A stretch of DNA of 64,000 nt from Chryseobacterium sp. OV279 (lineage in GTDB: Bacteria; Bacteroidota; Bacteroidia; Flavobacteriales; Weeksellaceae): assembly GCF_900128945.1 (NCBI RefSeq), contig NZ_FQUD01000001.1:1-64000 (forward strand), written 5' to 3'. Below the pieces are notes generated by a model. That model saw only the letters and a program-made list of their open reading frames with translations, had not been told where the DNA came from and made no database searches. A program made the translations under genes and the position numbers. Of this stretch, positions 43,098-51,177 are shown one piece after another (positions within the stretch are counted from its first letter, which is position 1; each line of letters opens with the position of its first letter).

Positions 43098-43555
43098 AGA
43101 TTTCAGATATTAGATATGGCACTGAATATTTGGGACTTTTTTCCAGGATTTTTAGCTGCTATTATGTTTCGGGATGCGGGTTTCATCGTTCAAACCTGAA
43201 ACGGCCTTTACGTGCATAGACTAGATCAATTTCAAAATCTGTTGAGAGGTAACAAGATTTTTTTGACGCAAAGAAATTGATTATTGTATTCATAAAGGGG
43301 AGCAAAGGAGGAATCAATTTCATTGATTCTATGAAGCGGTTGTTATATGCAGATCGCTTCATCAGTGACGCAGTCACAGTCTTTGGCTTCCTCAAAACTA
43401 AAGGCTAACAAGATAAAGCTTTGCGTCAAAAAAAGCTTCCCAATGCTGTGGGCTGATGATTACTGCTTTGAACCACGAAACCCATAGTACCAAACGTACT
43501 AGCTGCTAAGATTCCCAAAAAAAGTCTCACATCTCCAATTTTATATCTGAAATCT
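43098..43555. repeat. Nested ~460-bp imperfect palindrome containing structured repeat copy 2
   Basis: Four inverted pairs share nearly one centre: AGATTTCAGATAT (43098-43110) with ATATCTGAAATCT (43543-43555); TTTAGCTGCT (43151-43160) with AGCTGCTAA (43501-43509); GGGTTTCATCGTTCAAA (43178-43194) with TTTGAACCACGAAACCC (43467-43483); TTTTTTTGACGCAAAG (43258-43273) with its perfect complement (43419-43434). At the core are ATGAAGCG/CGCTTCAT (43331-43362), side hairpins GAAATTGATT/AATCAATTTC (43273-43321) and GTGAC-GCA-GTCAC (43365-43377). The inner 177 bp matches the element at 13576-13723. No gene is supported in 42986-43691; a 70-codon frame from 43395 only reads the repeat. Confidence 0.75.
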
Positions 43556-43691
43556 GATGTCTGAAATCTGATATCTGAAAAAATCTTAACTCCAACTTTC
43601 ATTAGTTTAAAATATAAATCTCTGCTCTAATTTTAAATAAAAAATATTCAATGTATCGGGAAATATGTATAACTTTAAAATAAAATGTGCC

Positions 43692-44183
43692 ATGAAAAAT
43701 TTACTTAATTTATTTATTGTTCCCGTGCTTCTGTTATTCAGTTTTCAGAAAAACAGTGCGTTAGGTTATTTTGGGACTAAAACATCCGGTGCTGAGATCC
43801 GGAAAGAAGGTAAGATTGTTTATCTGTTTTTCAGGACGGATAAAGAAGCTTCCGGGAAAGAAAGAATTATCCTTCAGGAAAAGAAAGTGGCTGAAGGAAT
43901 GCTGAAATTTACCCCTTCTTTTGACAGGAGTGAAGTGGAAGCCGGAGATTTTATTGTGATTCTGTCTGATGCAGGTGGAAAGGAAATTATGAAACAGCTG
44001 GTGAAAAATCCACTGCATCCTGAAATGGAAGTTTATGAAAAAGAAGGCGTCAGCAGAAAGAAAATTCCTCTTGACAATGCTGAATTCAGTGTAAGGTATT
44101 CCTATTCTGAACAGATTCAAACCGTAAGAATCGAAAAAGTGACCGAATCCGAAAATCAGCTTTTATTCACCCAAAAACTATAG
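43692..44183 (+). CDS. Small secreted protein, co-encoded with the M64 peptidase
   Basis: A 163-residue protein starting MKNLLNLFIVPVLLLFSFQ, a signal peptide; an ATG nine codons upstream is possible but adds polar residues before it. The mature chain is beta-rich with many Lys/Glu: VYLFFRTDKEASGKERII, FDRSEVEAGDFIVILSDAGGKE, NAEFSVRYSYSE. I do not recognise a family. The stop codon is 2 bases before the ATG of the M64 peptidase gene, so the two are made together; it may be a partner, inhibitor or propeptide-like helper of that enzyme. No direct evidence for a function. Confidence 0.75.
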   Translation: MKNLLNLFIVPVLLLFSFQKNSALGYFGTKTSGAEIRKEGKIVYLFFRTDKEASGKERIILQEKKVAEGMLKFTPSFDRSEVEAGDFIVILSDAGGKEIMKQLVKNPLHPEMEVYEKEGVSRKKIPLDNAEFSVRYSYSEQIQTVRIEKVTESENQLLFTQKL

Positions 44184-44185
44184 CC

Positions 44186-45550
44186 ATGAGAAAAATTTTA
44201 TTATCCCTTTTCGTTGGCAGCTGCTGTGCTGCACAAACCTTTCAGACCGTTCCCCTTCTTCAGAACGGAACGAATGATAAACGGATTATTATTGCGGTAT
44301 TGGGTGACGGTTTTACCACGGCCCAGCAGAATTCCTTTGTCTCATCAGCGCAGGCTACCGTCAATTATCTTTTTACAAAAAGCCCTTACACAGAATATAA
44401 AAACTATTTTAACGCCTATGCAGTAAAGGTCGTTTCTACCGCTTCAGGTGTAAAACATCCTGGAACAGCGACTGATGTCACTGAGCCTGTCATTCCGGTG
44501 TCCAATCCTAATAATTATCTTGGTTCTTCTTTTGATTTCGGGGTTCACCGATGTATTTACAGCAATACGACAAATAAAGTAGGCCAGGTTCTGGCTGCCA
44601 ATGTTCCGGATTACGATATTACTTATGTGTTGGGTAATTCTACAGAGTACGGAGGATGTGGCGGTTCGTATGCATTCGCGTCTCTCAACGGATCTTCCAA
44701 TGAAATTGTTGTTCATGAATTAGGACATTCATTTGGAAAACTGGCCGATGAATATTGGTTTTCCGGCTCCGGAGAGTCTCCCAACAAAACCCAGACCTCC
44801 AATCCTGCCACCGTAAAATGGAAAAACTGGGTAGGACTGAACGGAGTAGGAGTATATTCGTATTCAGAAAGTCCTTCATGGTACCGTCCGCACCAAAGTT
44901 GTGAGATGAGGTACCTTAATCAGCAGTTTTGCTCAGTATGTAAAGAAGCTATTATTGAAAAAATTCACTCATTGGTATCTCCGGTAGATTCTTATACACC
45001 TGCGAATACGTCAACGGTGAACGCCAACTCCAATGTAACCTTTACCGTGAATGAAATTCTTCCGATTCCTAATACACTGGTTAATTCCTGGAAGCTGAAC
45101 GGAGCACTACTCGCATCAACATCCAATTCACTCACCGTTTCTCCATCCCAGTTGAATGTAGGAAATAATACCCTGATTTTTTCGGTGAATGATAACAATC
45201 CATTGCTTAAGGTGAATAACCACAGTACCCTTCATTTTACCAATGTCACGTGGACGCTGAATAAATCTGCTGCCAAAAAAATGACAGAAGTGAAAGCCGA
45301 AGAAAGAAGATACAGCATATATCCCAATCCTTCAGATGGTGAATTTTTTATCAAAGGAAAACAGGAATTCGCGGGAAATACCAGACTCGAGCTGTATGAT
45401 ACATCAGGAAAGCTGATTCGTATAAAATCAGATCTAAAAGACCGTTCAACATTGTTGGTTGATATTAAAAATCTTCCTGCCGGAACATATCTTGTAAATG
45501 CTTATGAAAATGAAGGAATGATTATTTCGCAGAAAATTGTGAAAGAGTAG
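44186..45550 (+). CDS. Secreted M64 (IgA-peptidase-type) metallopeptidase with T9SS domain
   Basis: A 454-residue protein. Signal peptide ~1-16 (SCCAAQ). The M64 domain starts DKRIIIAVLGDGFTTAQQNSF, continues with SPYTEYKNYFNAYAVKV and holds the zinc site HELGHSFGKLADEY (His177, Glu178, His181; Asp188 and Glu189 follow). A Fn3/Ig-like segment spans ~265-365. The last ~80 residues form a T9SS type A sorting domain (YSIYPNPSDGEFFIKG, LELYDTSGKLI, LPAGTYLVNAY). M64 was named for an IgA-cleaving Clostridium enzyme; environmental Bacteroidota members probably digest other proteins. The gene follows the small secreted protein gene with a 2-base gap. Confidence 0.93.
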   Translation: MRKILLSLFVGSCCAAQTFQTVPLLQNGTNDKRIIIAVLGDGFTTAQQNSFVSSAQATVNYLFTKSPYTEYKNYFNAYAVKVVSTASGVKHPGTATDVTEPVIPVSNPNNYLGSSFDFGVHRCIYSNTTNKVGQVLAANVPDYDITYVLGNSTEYGGCGGSYAFASLNGSSNEIVVHELGHSFGKLADEYWFSGSGESPNKTQTSNPATVKWKNWVGLNGVGVYSYSESPSWYRPHQSCEMRYLNQQFCSVCKEAIIEKIHSLVSPVDSYTPANTSTVNANSNVTFTVNEILPIPNTLVNSWKLNGALLASTSNSLTVSPSQLNVGNNTLIFSVNDNNPLLKVNNHSTLHFTNVTWTLNKSAAKKMTEVKAEERRYSIYPNPSDGEFFIKGKQEFAGNTRLELYDTSGKLIRIKSDLKDRSTLLVDIKNLPAGTYLVNAYENEGMIISQKIVKE

Positions 45551-45659
45551 AAGAGGAAGGAAAGGTTAGAAGATGGAAGAGGGGAGATGGAAGTTACTGT
45601 TAGACCTTTAATTTCTTGCAGCCATCAAATTAATCTTCGACACTCAAGCTTCCTTATTC
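45551..45659. repeat. Degenerate AGATGGAAG-type repeat
   Basis: Words GAAGATGGAAG, GGGAGATGGAAGTTA and similar purine-rich blocks run from 45552 to 45600. The reverse-complement form, TTAACTTCCATCCCC ... CAGCTTCCATCTTT, is at 61798-61831. In both places the array begins within about 50 bases of a gene's 3' end. No gene here. Confidence 0.65.
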
Positions 45660-45692
45660 AATAAATGCCGGTTGTAAAAGCCGGCATTTATT
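45660..45692. terminator. Bidirectional terminator between the M64 and 2H phosphoesterase genes
   Basis: AATAAATGCCGG and CCGGCATTTATT form a perfect 12-bp stem around TTGTAAAAG. The stop codon of the minus-strand gene is inside the right arm. Confidence 0.85.
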
Positions 45693-46227
45693 GTTGAATA
45701 TTGACTCCTGTGAGTTTCTTTTCTGCGATGGGAACCCAATTCTGATCATGACGGAGAAGTAGTATTTTATCAACGATGAATTTAGTTTTGTATTCTTTTT
45801 CTTTGTAAACTTCCCATGCTTTCAGGTAGTTGTCATAGCTGAGGTCTCTATAGCCAACGGTCATATGAGAATGGAAAGAATATTTGATAAAATTGAAATG
45901 CTGTTTTACATTTTGATGAAGGATGTTTAAATTGTCATTCGGTTCAGGCTGTACAAAGAGGACAGGACTTTTTGGATTTGGAAAACTTCCAAAACCGTTT
46001 AGTTTTATTTCAAAGGGAGGCAGATCGGTGTTTATCTTTTGAAAAGCTATATGAATATCACTTTCCAGCTCCAACTCTCTGGAGAAGGGCGGAAATAGAG
46101 TGATGTGAGCATCATTTTTTAATGCTTTTGAATTGTCATAGTTCAAAACGAGATCTTCTTTAAAAATCTTCACCTCGTCAATAACTTCCTGTGGAGGATA
46201 GATCGCGATGAAATACATTTTTTTCAT
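45688..46227 (-). CDS. 2'-5' RNA ligase-family (2H phosphoesterase) protein
   Basis: A 179-residue cytoplasmic protein with the two signature H-x-T/S motifs: DAHITLFPPF (~41-50) and HSHMTVGYRDL (~118-128). 2H enzymes act on 2'-5' or cyclic phosphodiester bonds of RNA or nucleotides. The length is usual for the family. It is divergent from the PadR operon; no neighbour indicates a substrate. Confidence 0.9.
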   Translation of the reverse strand: MKKMYFIAIYPPQEVIDEVKIFKEDLVLNYDNSKALKNDAHITLFPPFSRELELESDIHIAFQKINTDLPPFEIKLNGFGSFPNPKSPVLFVQPEPNDNLNILHQNVKQHFNFIKYSFHSHMTVGYRDLSYDNYLKAWEVYKEKEYKTKFIVDKILLLRHDQNWVPIAEKKLTGVNIQQ

Positions 46228-46308
46228 ACAGCAAATTAAGGTTTTTTGAGAAAAATTTTATACATAAGAAAATTATGCATAGATTTGAAAGGTATAAAAA
46301 AAGATCAG

Positions 46309-46632
46309 TTGAAAAAAAACAGTCTTTATAAAGGAACACTCCAGAACATTATTTTGAAGCTACTTTCAAAAGAGGTGAAAATGTATGGATATCAGATCAC
46401 GCAACGGGCAAAAGAACTTACGGAAGGCGAGCTTGAAATGACCGAAGGTGCGCTGTATCCTTTGCTGCACAAACTCGAAAATGATGGGATGATCACTTCA
46501 GAAATTCAGAAAATCAACGGCAGAGACCGGAAATATTATCTTTTGACCGAAAAAGGAAAAAAACATCAGGCTGTTCAGGAGAATGAAATGAAAAGTTATT
46601 TGTTAAACCTAAATACCATTTTTAACATATGA
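46309..46632 (+). CDS. PadR-family transcriptional regulator
   Basis: A winged-helix regulator of ~107 residues when started at the TTG at 46309, which gives MKKNSLYKGTLQNIILKLLSKE, the normal PadR length and start. The frame is open upstream to a TTG at 46246, but a box TAGATTTG (46280-46287), matching TAnnTTTG, lies between the two, favouring the shorter form. Motifs: KMYGYQITQRAKELTEGEL, EGALYPLLHKLENDGMI and RDRKYYLLTEKGKK. It overlaps the next gene by 4 bases (ATGA). In such loci PadR usually represses the adjoining membrane protein genes. Confidence 0.85.
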   Translation: MKKNSLYKGTLQNIILKLLSKEVKMYGYQITQRAKELTEGELEMTEGALYPLLHKLENDGMITSEIQKINGRDRKYYLLTEKGKKHQAVQENEMKSYLLNLNTIFNI

Positions 46633-47351
46633 TGACCGAGGTACAGGAAAATGAGGTGACGGACTATCTTATCTTTCAAAGGCTTCCACTGGATATTTTG
46701 TTGGAAGTAAAAGACCATATGATTTCGCAGATTTCAGATATCCAGCGTAAAGACCATTTAAATTTTGATGAAGCTTTCTTAAAGACCAAAAGATTGTGGG
46801 AAAATGAGTTTAAAATGACGAGTTATTCTATTTTTTACTCAGAGCTGATTCCTGTGATTGTCAAGAAAATTATTAAAGGAAACAATAATAAAATTCTTAA
46901 AAAGTCATTGTTATTAGCCTTAATTTCTTTTGTCATTAACCTTTTGCTGATTTACAGTTCCACCAGCAAGGAACAATATGCTCTGTTCTTTAGGATACAG
47001 AATTCTCTGTTTTTTCTGGCTCCGGTTTTAGTCTGGGCATTCCACTACAAAATCCGAAAATTTATAAGAACAGATTTCAAGTATAAAGGGAAACTGTTTT
47101 ATACCATGTATCAGCAAAATATGGGTTTACTGGTGATATGCCTGATGTCGATTGCGCAGGTCATTACCAAAGACGGAAACTCAATCTACCAGTTTTTTAA
47201 AACCCAGAATCATGATGAATTGATCAGCGTTGTGATTTCTCTCGCCTTTATTTTTACACTGCAGACATTTATGATTTTTGGACTATTCAATTTCTTTGAA
47301 CATAAAAAGTCTCTTAAAAAACTTCAGAATTTTCTACAGACTGCAGCGTGA
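46629..47351 (+). CDS. PadR-linked membrane protein with four TM segments
   Basis: A 240-residue protein. Residues ~1-90 are a helical cytoplasmic domain (VTDYLIFQRLPLDILLEVKDHMISQISDIQ, then FDEAFLKTKRLWENEFKM), comparable to the HAAS-type domain found next to PadR regulators. Membrane segments are near 95-115 (SLLLALISFVINLLLIY), 125-142, 165-180 and 198-222. It is translationally coupled to padR and is a paralogue of the next gene's product. Function unknown; possibly a sensor or transport-associated membrane protein under PadR control. Confidence 0.82.
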   Translation: MMTEVQENEVTDYLIFQRLPLDILLEVKDHMISQISDIQRKDHLNFDEAFLKTKRLWENEFKMTSYSIFYSELIPVIVKKIIKGNNNKILKKSLLLALISFVINLLLIYSSTSKEQYALFFRIQNSLFFLAPVLVWAFHYKIRKFIRTDFKYKGKLFYTMYQQNMGLLVICLMSIAQVITKDGNSIYQFFKTQNHDELISVVISLAFIFTLQTFMIFGLFNFFEHKKSLKKLQNFLQTAA

Positions 47352-47397
47352 TAGACTGAAGAATCAACTGAAAAATACCATTTAACATTTATTAAAC

Positions 47398-48012
47398 ATG
47401 ATAAATACGGCACAGGAAATCGAGATCATACAGTATCTTATTTCAAAAAAACTGAATCAGAAACTATTGTTGGAAATCAAAGATCATTTTATACTTCAGA
47501 TATCCAACCTGATGGAGGAACAGAATGAAGGTTTTCAGGAAGCTTTTCTCCAGACCAAAATGAACTGGAAAAACGAACTTGAAATGGTAAAAGCTGATTT
47601 TTTATCGGCAAGAAAAATTACCAGAATTGAGAAAGATATTCTTCAGACCCGTTTCAAAAAAATGAGTGTTTATGCACTGGCTTTTTCACTGATTTTTTCA
47701 GGCTTGTTCTATCTAAAACCCGATTTGTATAATGATGGACAAATCCTGTTTTTATTGACCATATTAGGTTTTTCGGTGTATAATTTCATGCGGAAAACGA
47801 TGAATCTCAACGGCTATTTTCAGATGAGCTTTCATCCTCTTCTTTTGAAAAACTTTTTTGCAGGAGCGGCATTGATTGCAATTTCATGTTTCTTTTTTAA
47901 AGATGTTCATACGGCTCTTTCTGTGATGATTAAACCTTTCTTTCTTTTTGCTGCAGCTATTCAGACCCAGCTTTTATACTGGAATGCAAAGAAAATTAAT
48001 GTTTTGATTTAA
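47398..48012 (+). CDS. PadR-linked membrane protein, paralogue of the preceding one
   Basis: A 204-residue protein with the same layout: helical domain (IEIIQYLISKKLNQKLLLEIKDHFILQISNL, FQEAFLQTKMNWKNELEM) and four membrane segments (YALAFSLIFSGLFYL, ILFLLTILGFSVYNF, FFAGAALIAISCFFF, FFLFAAAIQTQLLYW). The shared spacing of EIKDH-ILQIS and EAFL-T-W-NE with the preceding product shows a duplication. It lies 46 bases downstream in the same unit. Its end overlaps the convergent serine hydrolase gene by 17 bases. Function unknown. Confidence 0.82.
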   Translation: MINTAQEIEIIQYLISKKLNQKLLLEIKDHFILQISNLMEEQNEGFQEAFLQTKMNWKNELEMVKADFLSARKITRIEKDILQTRFKKMSVYALAFSLIFSGLFYLKPDLYNDGQILFLLTILGFSVYNFMRKTMNLNGYFQMSFHPLLLKNFFAGAALIAISCFFFKDVHTALSVMIKPFFLFAAAIQTQLLYWNAKKINVLI

Positions 48013-49105
48013 GCTGTAAAAGCGTATTCTCCAGGTTATCCGTCATTTTTTTAACTTCAACATGAGGCCTGAAAGTAGAACTTTTGCCCTTTTCTTCATC
48101 CGCAATATTTGATAAAATCAGGACGGAGGTTTTGGTTTGCGGATAATAAATGTTCAGGGAAGGGGAGCCTTTTACATAACCGCTGTGAAAATAACTTTCC
48201 GGCTTGCCAATATTCATCATGATCCCGTATCCATAACCCATTTTCCCAAGAATTGCATGGTGTCTTTCAGCGCTTTTAGATGTGAACTGTTTTAAAGTTT
48301 CCGGTTTAAGAATTTTTCCACCATACAGAGCATTATTCCATGAGTGAAGATCATCTATGGTAGAAAGAATACCGCCTGCAGGAGTGCCAATGTCTTTACT
48401 TCCAAGTCGCTTGGGCATATTGGGAACTTCCTGAGCATTTTTTTCATTACGCAGATAAGCACTGGCAAAGTTATTTCCTTCAAAAGTATTTCCGGTAGAA
48501 GAATTTTTCATTCCTGCTTTTATGAACAGTTCCTTTGCATTTTCATCATAAGATTTTCCGGAAACGGTTTCTACAATTTTACCCAAAGCATTAAAACCGT
48601 CATTAGAATAAAAGAAATCCGAACCGCTTTTAAACATCAGTTTTCCTCCGAAAGTATTAAGCCCTGAGGTATGATTCAAAAGCTGATGAATGGTGATGTT
48701 TTCATACTCTTTAGCCTGAAATTCCTTTAGATATTTGGATGCCTTATCGGTAAGATTCAGTTTTCCCTGTTCCATCTGAAGAAGAACCATAGCTGCAGTG
48801 AACTGCTTGCTTACAGAGCCAATGGCAAAAACAGTACTGCTGTCGATCTTTGTTTTCGTTTTAAAATTTGAATAACCGTTTTCCTTCCGGTACAGTTGCA
48901 GTGAGTCCTTGAAGACAGCAATACTTCCGTTGAAATTATATTTTTTAAAGACAGAATCAATCTGCTGCTCCAAAAGGGTTTTCTGGAAAGCCGTTACCGT
49001 AGAATCAATGATGGCATTTTTGTCAACCGGTTTTATTTTGGGAATTTCGGTTGTACATGAACATAAAAAGTAGAAAAGGAACAGGAATGTAATTTTTTTG
49101 ATCAC
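47996..49105 (-). CDS. Serine hydrolase, beta-lactamase/penicillin-binding-protein-like lipoprotein
   Basis: A 369-residue protein starting with GTG, directly at a lipoprotein signal peptide (FLCSC, Cys15 or Cys17). It has the three serine-hydrolase motifs of the class C beta-lactamase/AmpH fold: SVSK (Ser97, Lys100), YSN (166-168) and HSGYVKG (HxG). NHTSGL and GNTFEGNNFASAYL are typical too. Such proteins may be D-Ala-D-Ala carboxypeptidases, esterases or peptidases; resistance to beta-lactams is not implied. It is single, with a 304-bp upstream spacer that contains a perfect hairpin. Confidence 0.92.
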   Translation of the reverse strand: MIKKITFLFLFYFLCSCTTEIPKIKPVDKNAIIDSTVTAFQKTLLEQQIDSVFKKYNFNGSIAVFKDSLQLYRKENGYSNFKTKTKIDSSTVFAIGSVSKQFTAAMVLLQMEQGKLNLTDKASKYLKEFQAKEYENITIHQLLNHTSGLNTFGGKLMFKSGSDFFYSNDGFNALGKIVETVSGKSYDENAKELFIKAGMKNSSTGNTFEGNNFASAYLRNEKNAQEVPNMPKRLGSKDIGTPAGGILSTIDDLHSWNNALYGGKILKPETLKQFTSKSAERHHAILGKMGYGYGIMMNIGKPESYFHSGYVKGSPSLNIYYPQTKTSVLILSNIADEEKGKSSTFRPHVEVKKMTDNLENTLLQLKSKH

Positions 49106-49289
49106 AGGTGTGTTTTTAGGATTAAAATTGAACTTATTGATCGTAAGAATAATACCTATTTAAAGGTAAGAAATTTCTTAGAAGTCTCAAAGAGATGCAA
49201 AATTTATGCTAAAACAAGGGATTGTGTTTATAAGTATTTTTATTTTTGAATAGATGATCAACGACTATCGTGAAAAAGTATTTGTCTGA

Positions 49290-49363
49290 ACGAGTTATGA
49301 GTTTTAACGCAAAGTTATATACTAATTTAACCATGTCAAGGTTCAAAACCTTGACATGGTTAA
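49290..49363. repeat. Perfect 17-bp inverted repeat next to a TTTTAACGCAAAGTT word
   Basis: TTAACCATGTCAAGGTT (49327-49343) and AACCTTGACATGGTTAA (49347-49363) are exactly complementary with a 3-base loop. Just left, TTTTAACGCAAAGTT (49293-49307) matches the terminal word of the structured repeats at 13576 and 43258. The stem has no T-run, so it is not an ordinary terminator. The rest of the 49106-49409 spacer shows no gene. Confidence 0.85.
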
Positions 49364-49409
49364 CAGGACTACCATTATCCCGAGTTCAGGTTAAATACGG
49401 TAGCAGCAT

Positions 49410-50120
49410 TTATTTCAGGATCAGATCACAAAACCAGAAAACATAGGCTTCGTCCTGGTCATCAGGGTTAGCTTTCGGTTTTGGATACGTTTTCTTGACC
49501 GTTTCACCAATTTCAAACTGAACAGGTTCTCTGAAGATAGGCCCATCAAAAGTAAATGTATGGAATTCTCCGTTTTCTCCACAGGGATCCACGTTTTTTG
49601 GAAGGTCACGGATAAAGTCCCGGTCAATGATTCTCCCTGCGAAACTTTTATCAAGATAGGTTTCATTCACGCAGGTGACGATGGTTTTAAAACCAAGATC
49701 CAGAAACTCGTGGATAAGATCTGTCGTGTTCTGTTTCCAAAGCGGAAAAACACCTTCCATACCTATTGATTTCAACTGGTCCTCACGGTATTTCCGGAGG
49801 TCTTCCAGAAAAATATCTCCAAAAACAGACTGCGTGATTCCCATCGCCTGAATTTCAGACATTGTCTTGTTCATGAGTTCCCGGTATTCTTCCATAGACG
49901 GTTCTTTAGGAAGTTCCATTTTAATCAATGGCAATCCCAGACTTTCAGCCTGCTTTTCCAATAGAGAAATATGAACACCGTGCATGGAAATTCGCTGAAA
50001 TTCTTTGTTAATGCTGGTTAATAGGGTAATGACTTCAGAACGGTTTTCCTGCAGGGTTTTATAAAGGGCAAGCGCAGAATCTTTTCCGCTGCTCCAGTTG
50101 AATACGGCTTTGGGTTTCAT
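49410..50120 (-). CDS. Dph6-related ATP pyrophosphatase (diphthine-ammonia ligase-like)
   Basis: A 236-residue PP-loop (adenine nucleotide alpha hydrolase) protein. The ATP-binding PP-loop is FNWSSGKDSALALY (Ser11-Gly-Lys-Asp-Ser15). Further family signatures are FGDIFLEDLRKYREDQL, FPLWKQNTTDLIHEFLDLGFKTIVTCV and DPCGENGEFHTFTFDGPIF. In eukaryotes and archaea Dph6 amidates diphthine on EF-2; bacteria lack diphthamide, so the bacterial relatives probably amidate another target that is not known. The length is typical. Single gene. Confidence 0.92.
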   Translation of the reverse strand: MKPKAVFNWSSGKDSALALYKTLQENRSEVITLLTSINKEFQRISMHGVHISLLEKQAESLGLPLIKMELPKEPSMEEYRELMNKTMSEIQAMGITQSVFGDIFLEDLRKYREDQLKSIGMEGVFPLWKQNTTDLIHEFLDLGFKTIVTCVNETYLDKSFAGRIIDRDFIRDLPKNVDPCGENGEFHTFTFDGPIFREPVQFEIGETVKKTYPKPKANPDDQDEAYVFWFCDLILK

Positions 50121-50242
50121 ATCGCAAACATAGTAAATATTGAAGATAAAAACCTTTTGGAAATGATCAATGCGATTACAGCTTTGTTATCTGATTCCTG
50201 CTCCAGATCTTAATTTTTTCTGCGGTATGATAAGACTATTCC

Positions 50243-51094
50243 CTACTGAAAATTGTAATCTTTTCCAAGAAGTTCTTCGGCATAGGTTTCCGGTAGAAAA
50301 TAAGATTCTATATCGGAACCGTTTTTATTTTTATCATAATCCTCATAAGAAATTTCTTCACCATCTAAGAAGTACAGTGTATTTTTATTATCAGGGTTAA
50401 AGTTGATCTCTTGGGCTTTGTCAATATTTAAGTTTAACGGACTGCCTTCTTTTGAACGTCTGCTGTTGGCGGATAAAAACAGCTTGTTTTTATTGGATTC
50501 ATTTTCGAAAACATAGATGTTTTTGAAGCTGATGTCTTCTTCAGAAATACCGATTTCCCCGGAAAAAAAAGAATAGGTAGAGTATTTTTTGGAAAGGGTA
50601 AGAATGCTTGTTTTATTGTATTGCTGTACTGTTTCTTTATTTCCTGAAATGTTAAATTTCAATGTTTTTGTTTTAGATCTGTAAAACTCTCTGTCTTTAT
50701 CCGGTGCGTCCTGTGTATCAGATGATGGGGCATAAAGAATCATGCCGATTTCCAGGGTTCTAAGCGTGTCTGCTTTTTTGGATTGGGCATTCAGGGCGGA
50801 GGTGAACATGGCGGCAATAAATATTCCGCTGGCAATTTTACGAAACGGAAGTTGGAAAAGGTTGTGATTTATTTTTGTTGTTTGTTCTTCTTCAGTATAT
50901 AATCTGCTCTTCTGTATTTTTCCGCATACCGATGGATTTACATTCAGTAATGCCTGAATTTCCGCATCAGTTTTACCGGTAAGATCATATACTTTTTTCG
51001 AGCACAGGTCACAAAATTTTCCTTCTGCAGCCTGTTGCATTTTGTCCCAGTTTTCACTGCACGGACTTGAAATTTGAAATTCCTTTTTCATCAT
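50243..51094 (-). CDS. Membrane protein with N-terminal cysteine (CxxC) domain
   Basis: A 283-residue protein. Residues ~1-60 contain SSPCSENWDKM, GKFCDLCSKKVYDLTGKTDAE and NPSVCGKI, a small four-cysteine domain that recurs at the N-terminus of Bacteroidota membrane proteins and probably binds zinc. A membrane segment is at ~85-103 (IASGIFIAAMFTSALNAQ); the C-terminal ~180 residues would be outside and are polar with no domain that I recognise. I start at the ATG at 51094 (another follows immediately); a TTG two codons earlier is less likely. Function unknown. Confidence 0.78.
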   Translation of the reverse strand: MMKKEFQISSPCSENWDKMQQAAEGKFCDLCSKKVYDLTGKTDAEIQALLNVNPSVCGKIQKSRLYTEEEQTTKINHNLFQLPFRKIASGIFIAAMFTSALNAQSKKADTLRTLEIGMILYAPSSDTQDAPDKDREFYRSKTKTLKFNISGNKETVQQYNKTSILTLSKKYSTYSFFSGEIGISEEDISFKNIYVFENESNKNKLFLSANSRRSKEGSPLNLNIDKAQEINFNPDNKNTLYFLDGEEISYEDYDKNKNGSDIESYFLPETYAEELLGKDYNFQ

Positions 51095-51118
51095 GGTCAA
51101 ACTTTAGATTAAAAATAC

Positions 51119-51150
51119 AAAAAAACCTCAAAGAAAATTCTCTGAGGTTT
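51119..51150 (-). terminator. Terminator after icmF
   Basis: On the minus strand AACCTCAGAGAA pairs with TTCTTTGAGGTT (one G-U pair) around TTT, followed by a T-run. It lies 28 bases past the icmF stop codon. Confidence 0.85.
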
Positions 51151-51177
51151 AATTTATATAAGTCAATCCTGCTCGGA

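Noticed and set aside
43183..43395. 70-codon open frame on the minus strand
   Set aside because: It lies entirely in the palindromic repeat region; the frame follows from the repeat words, with no ribosome-binding site or conserved motif.
49327..49363. Terminator of the Dph6-like gene
   Set aside because: The stem is perfect, but there is no T-run on either side.
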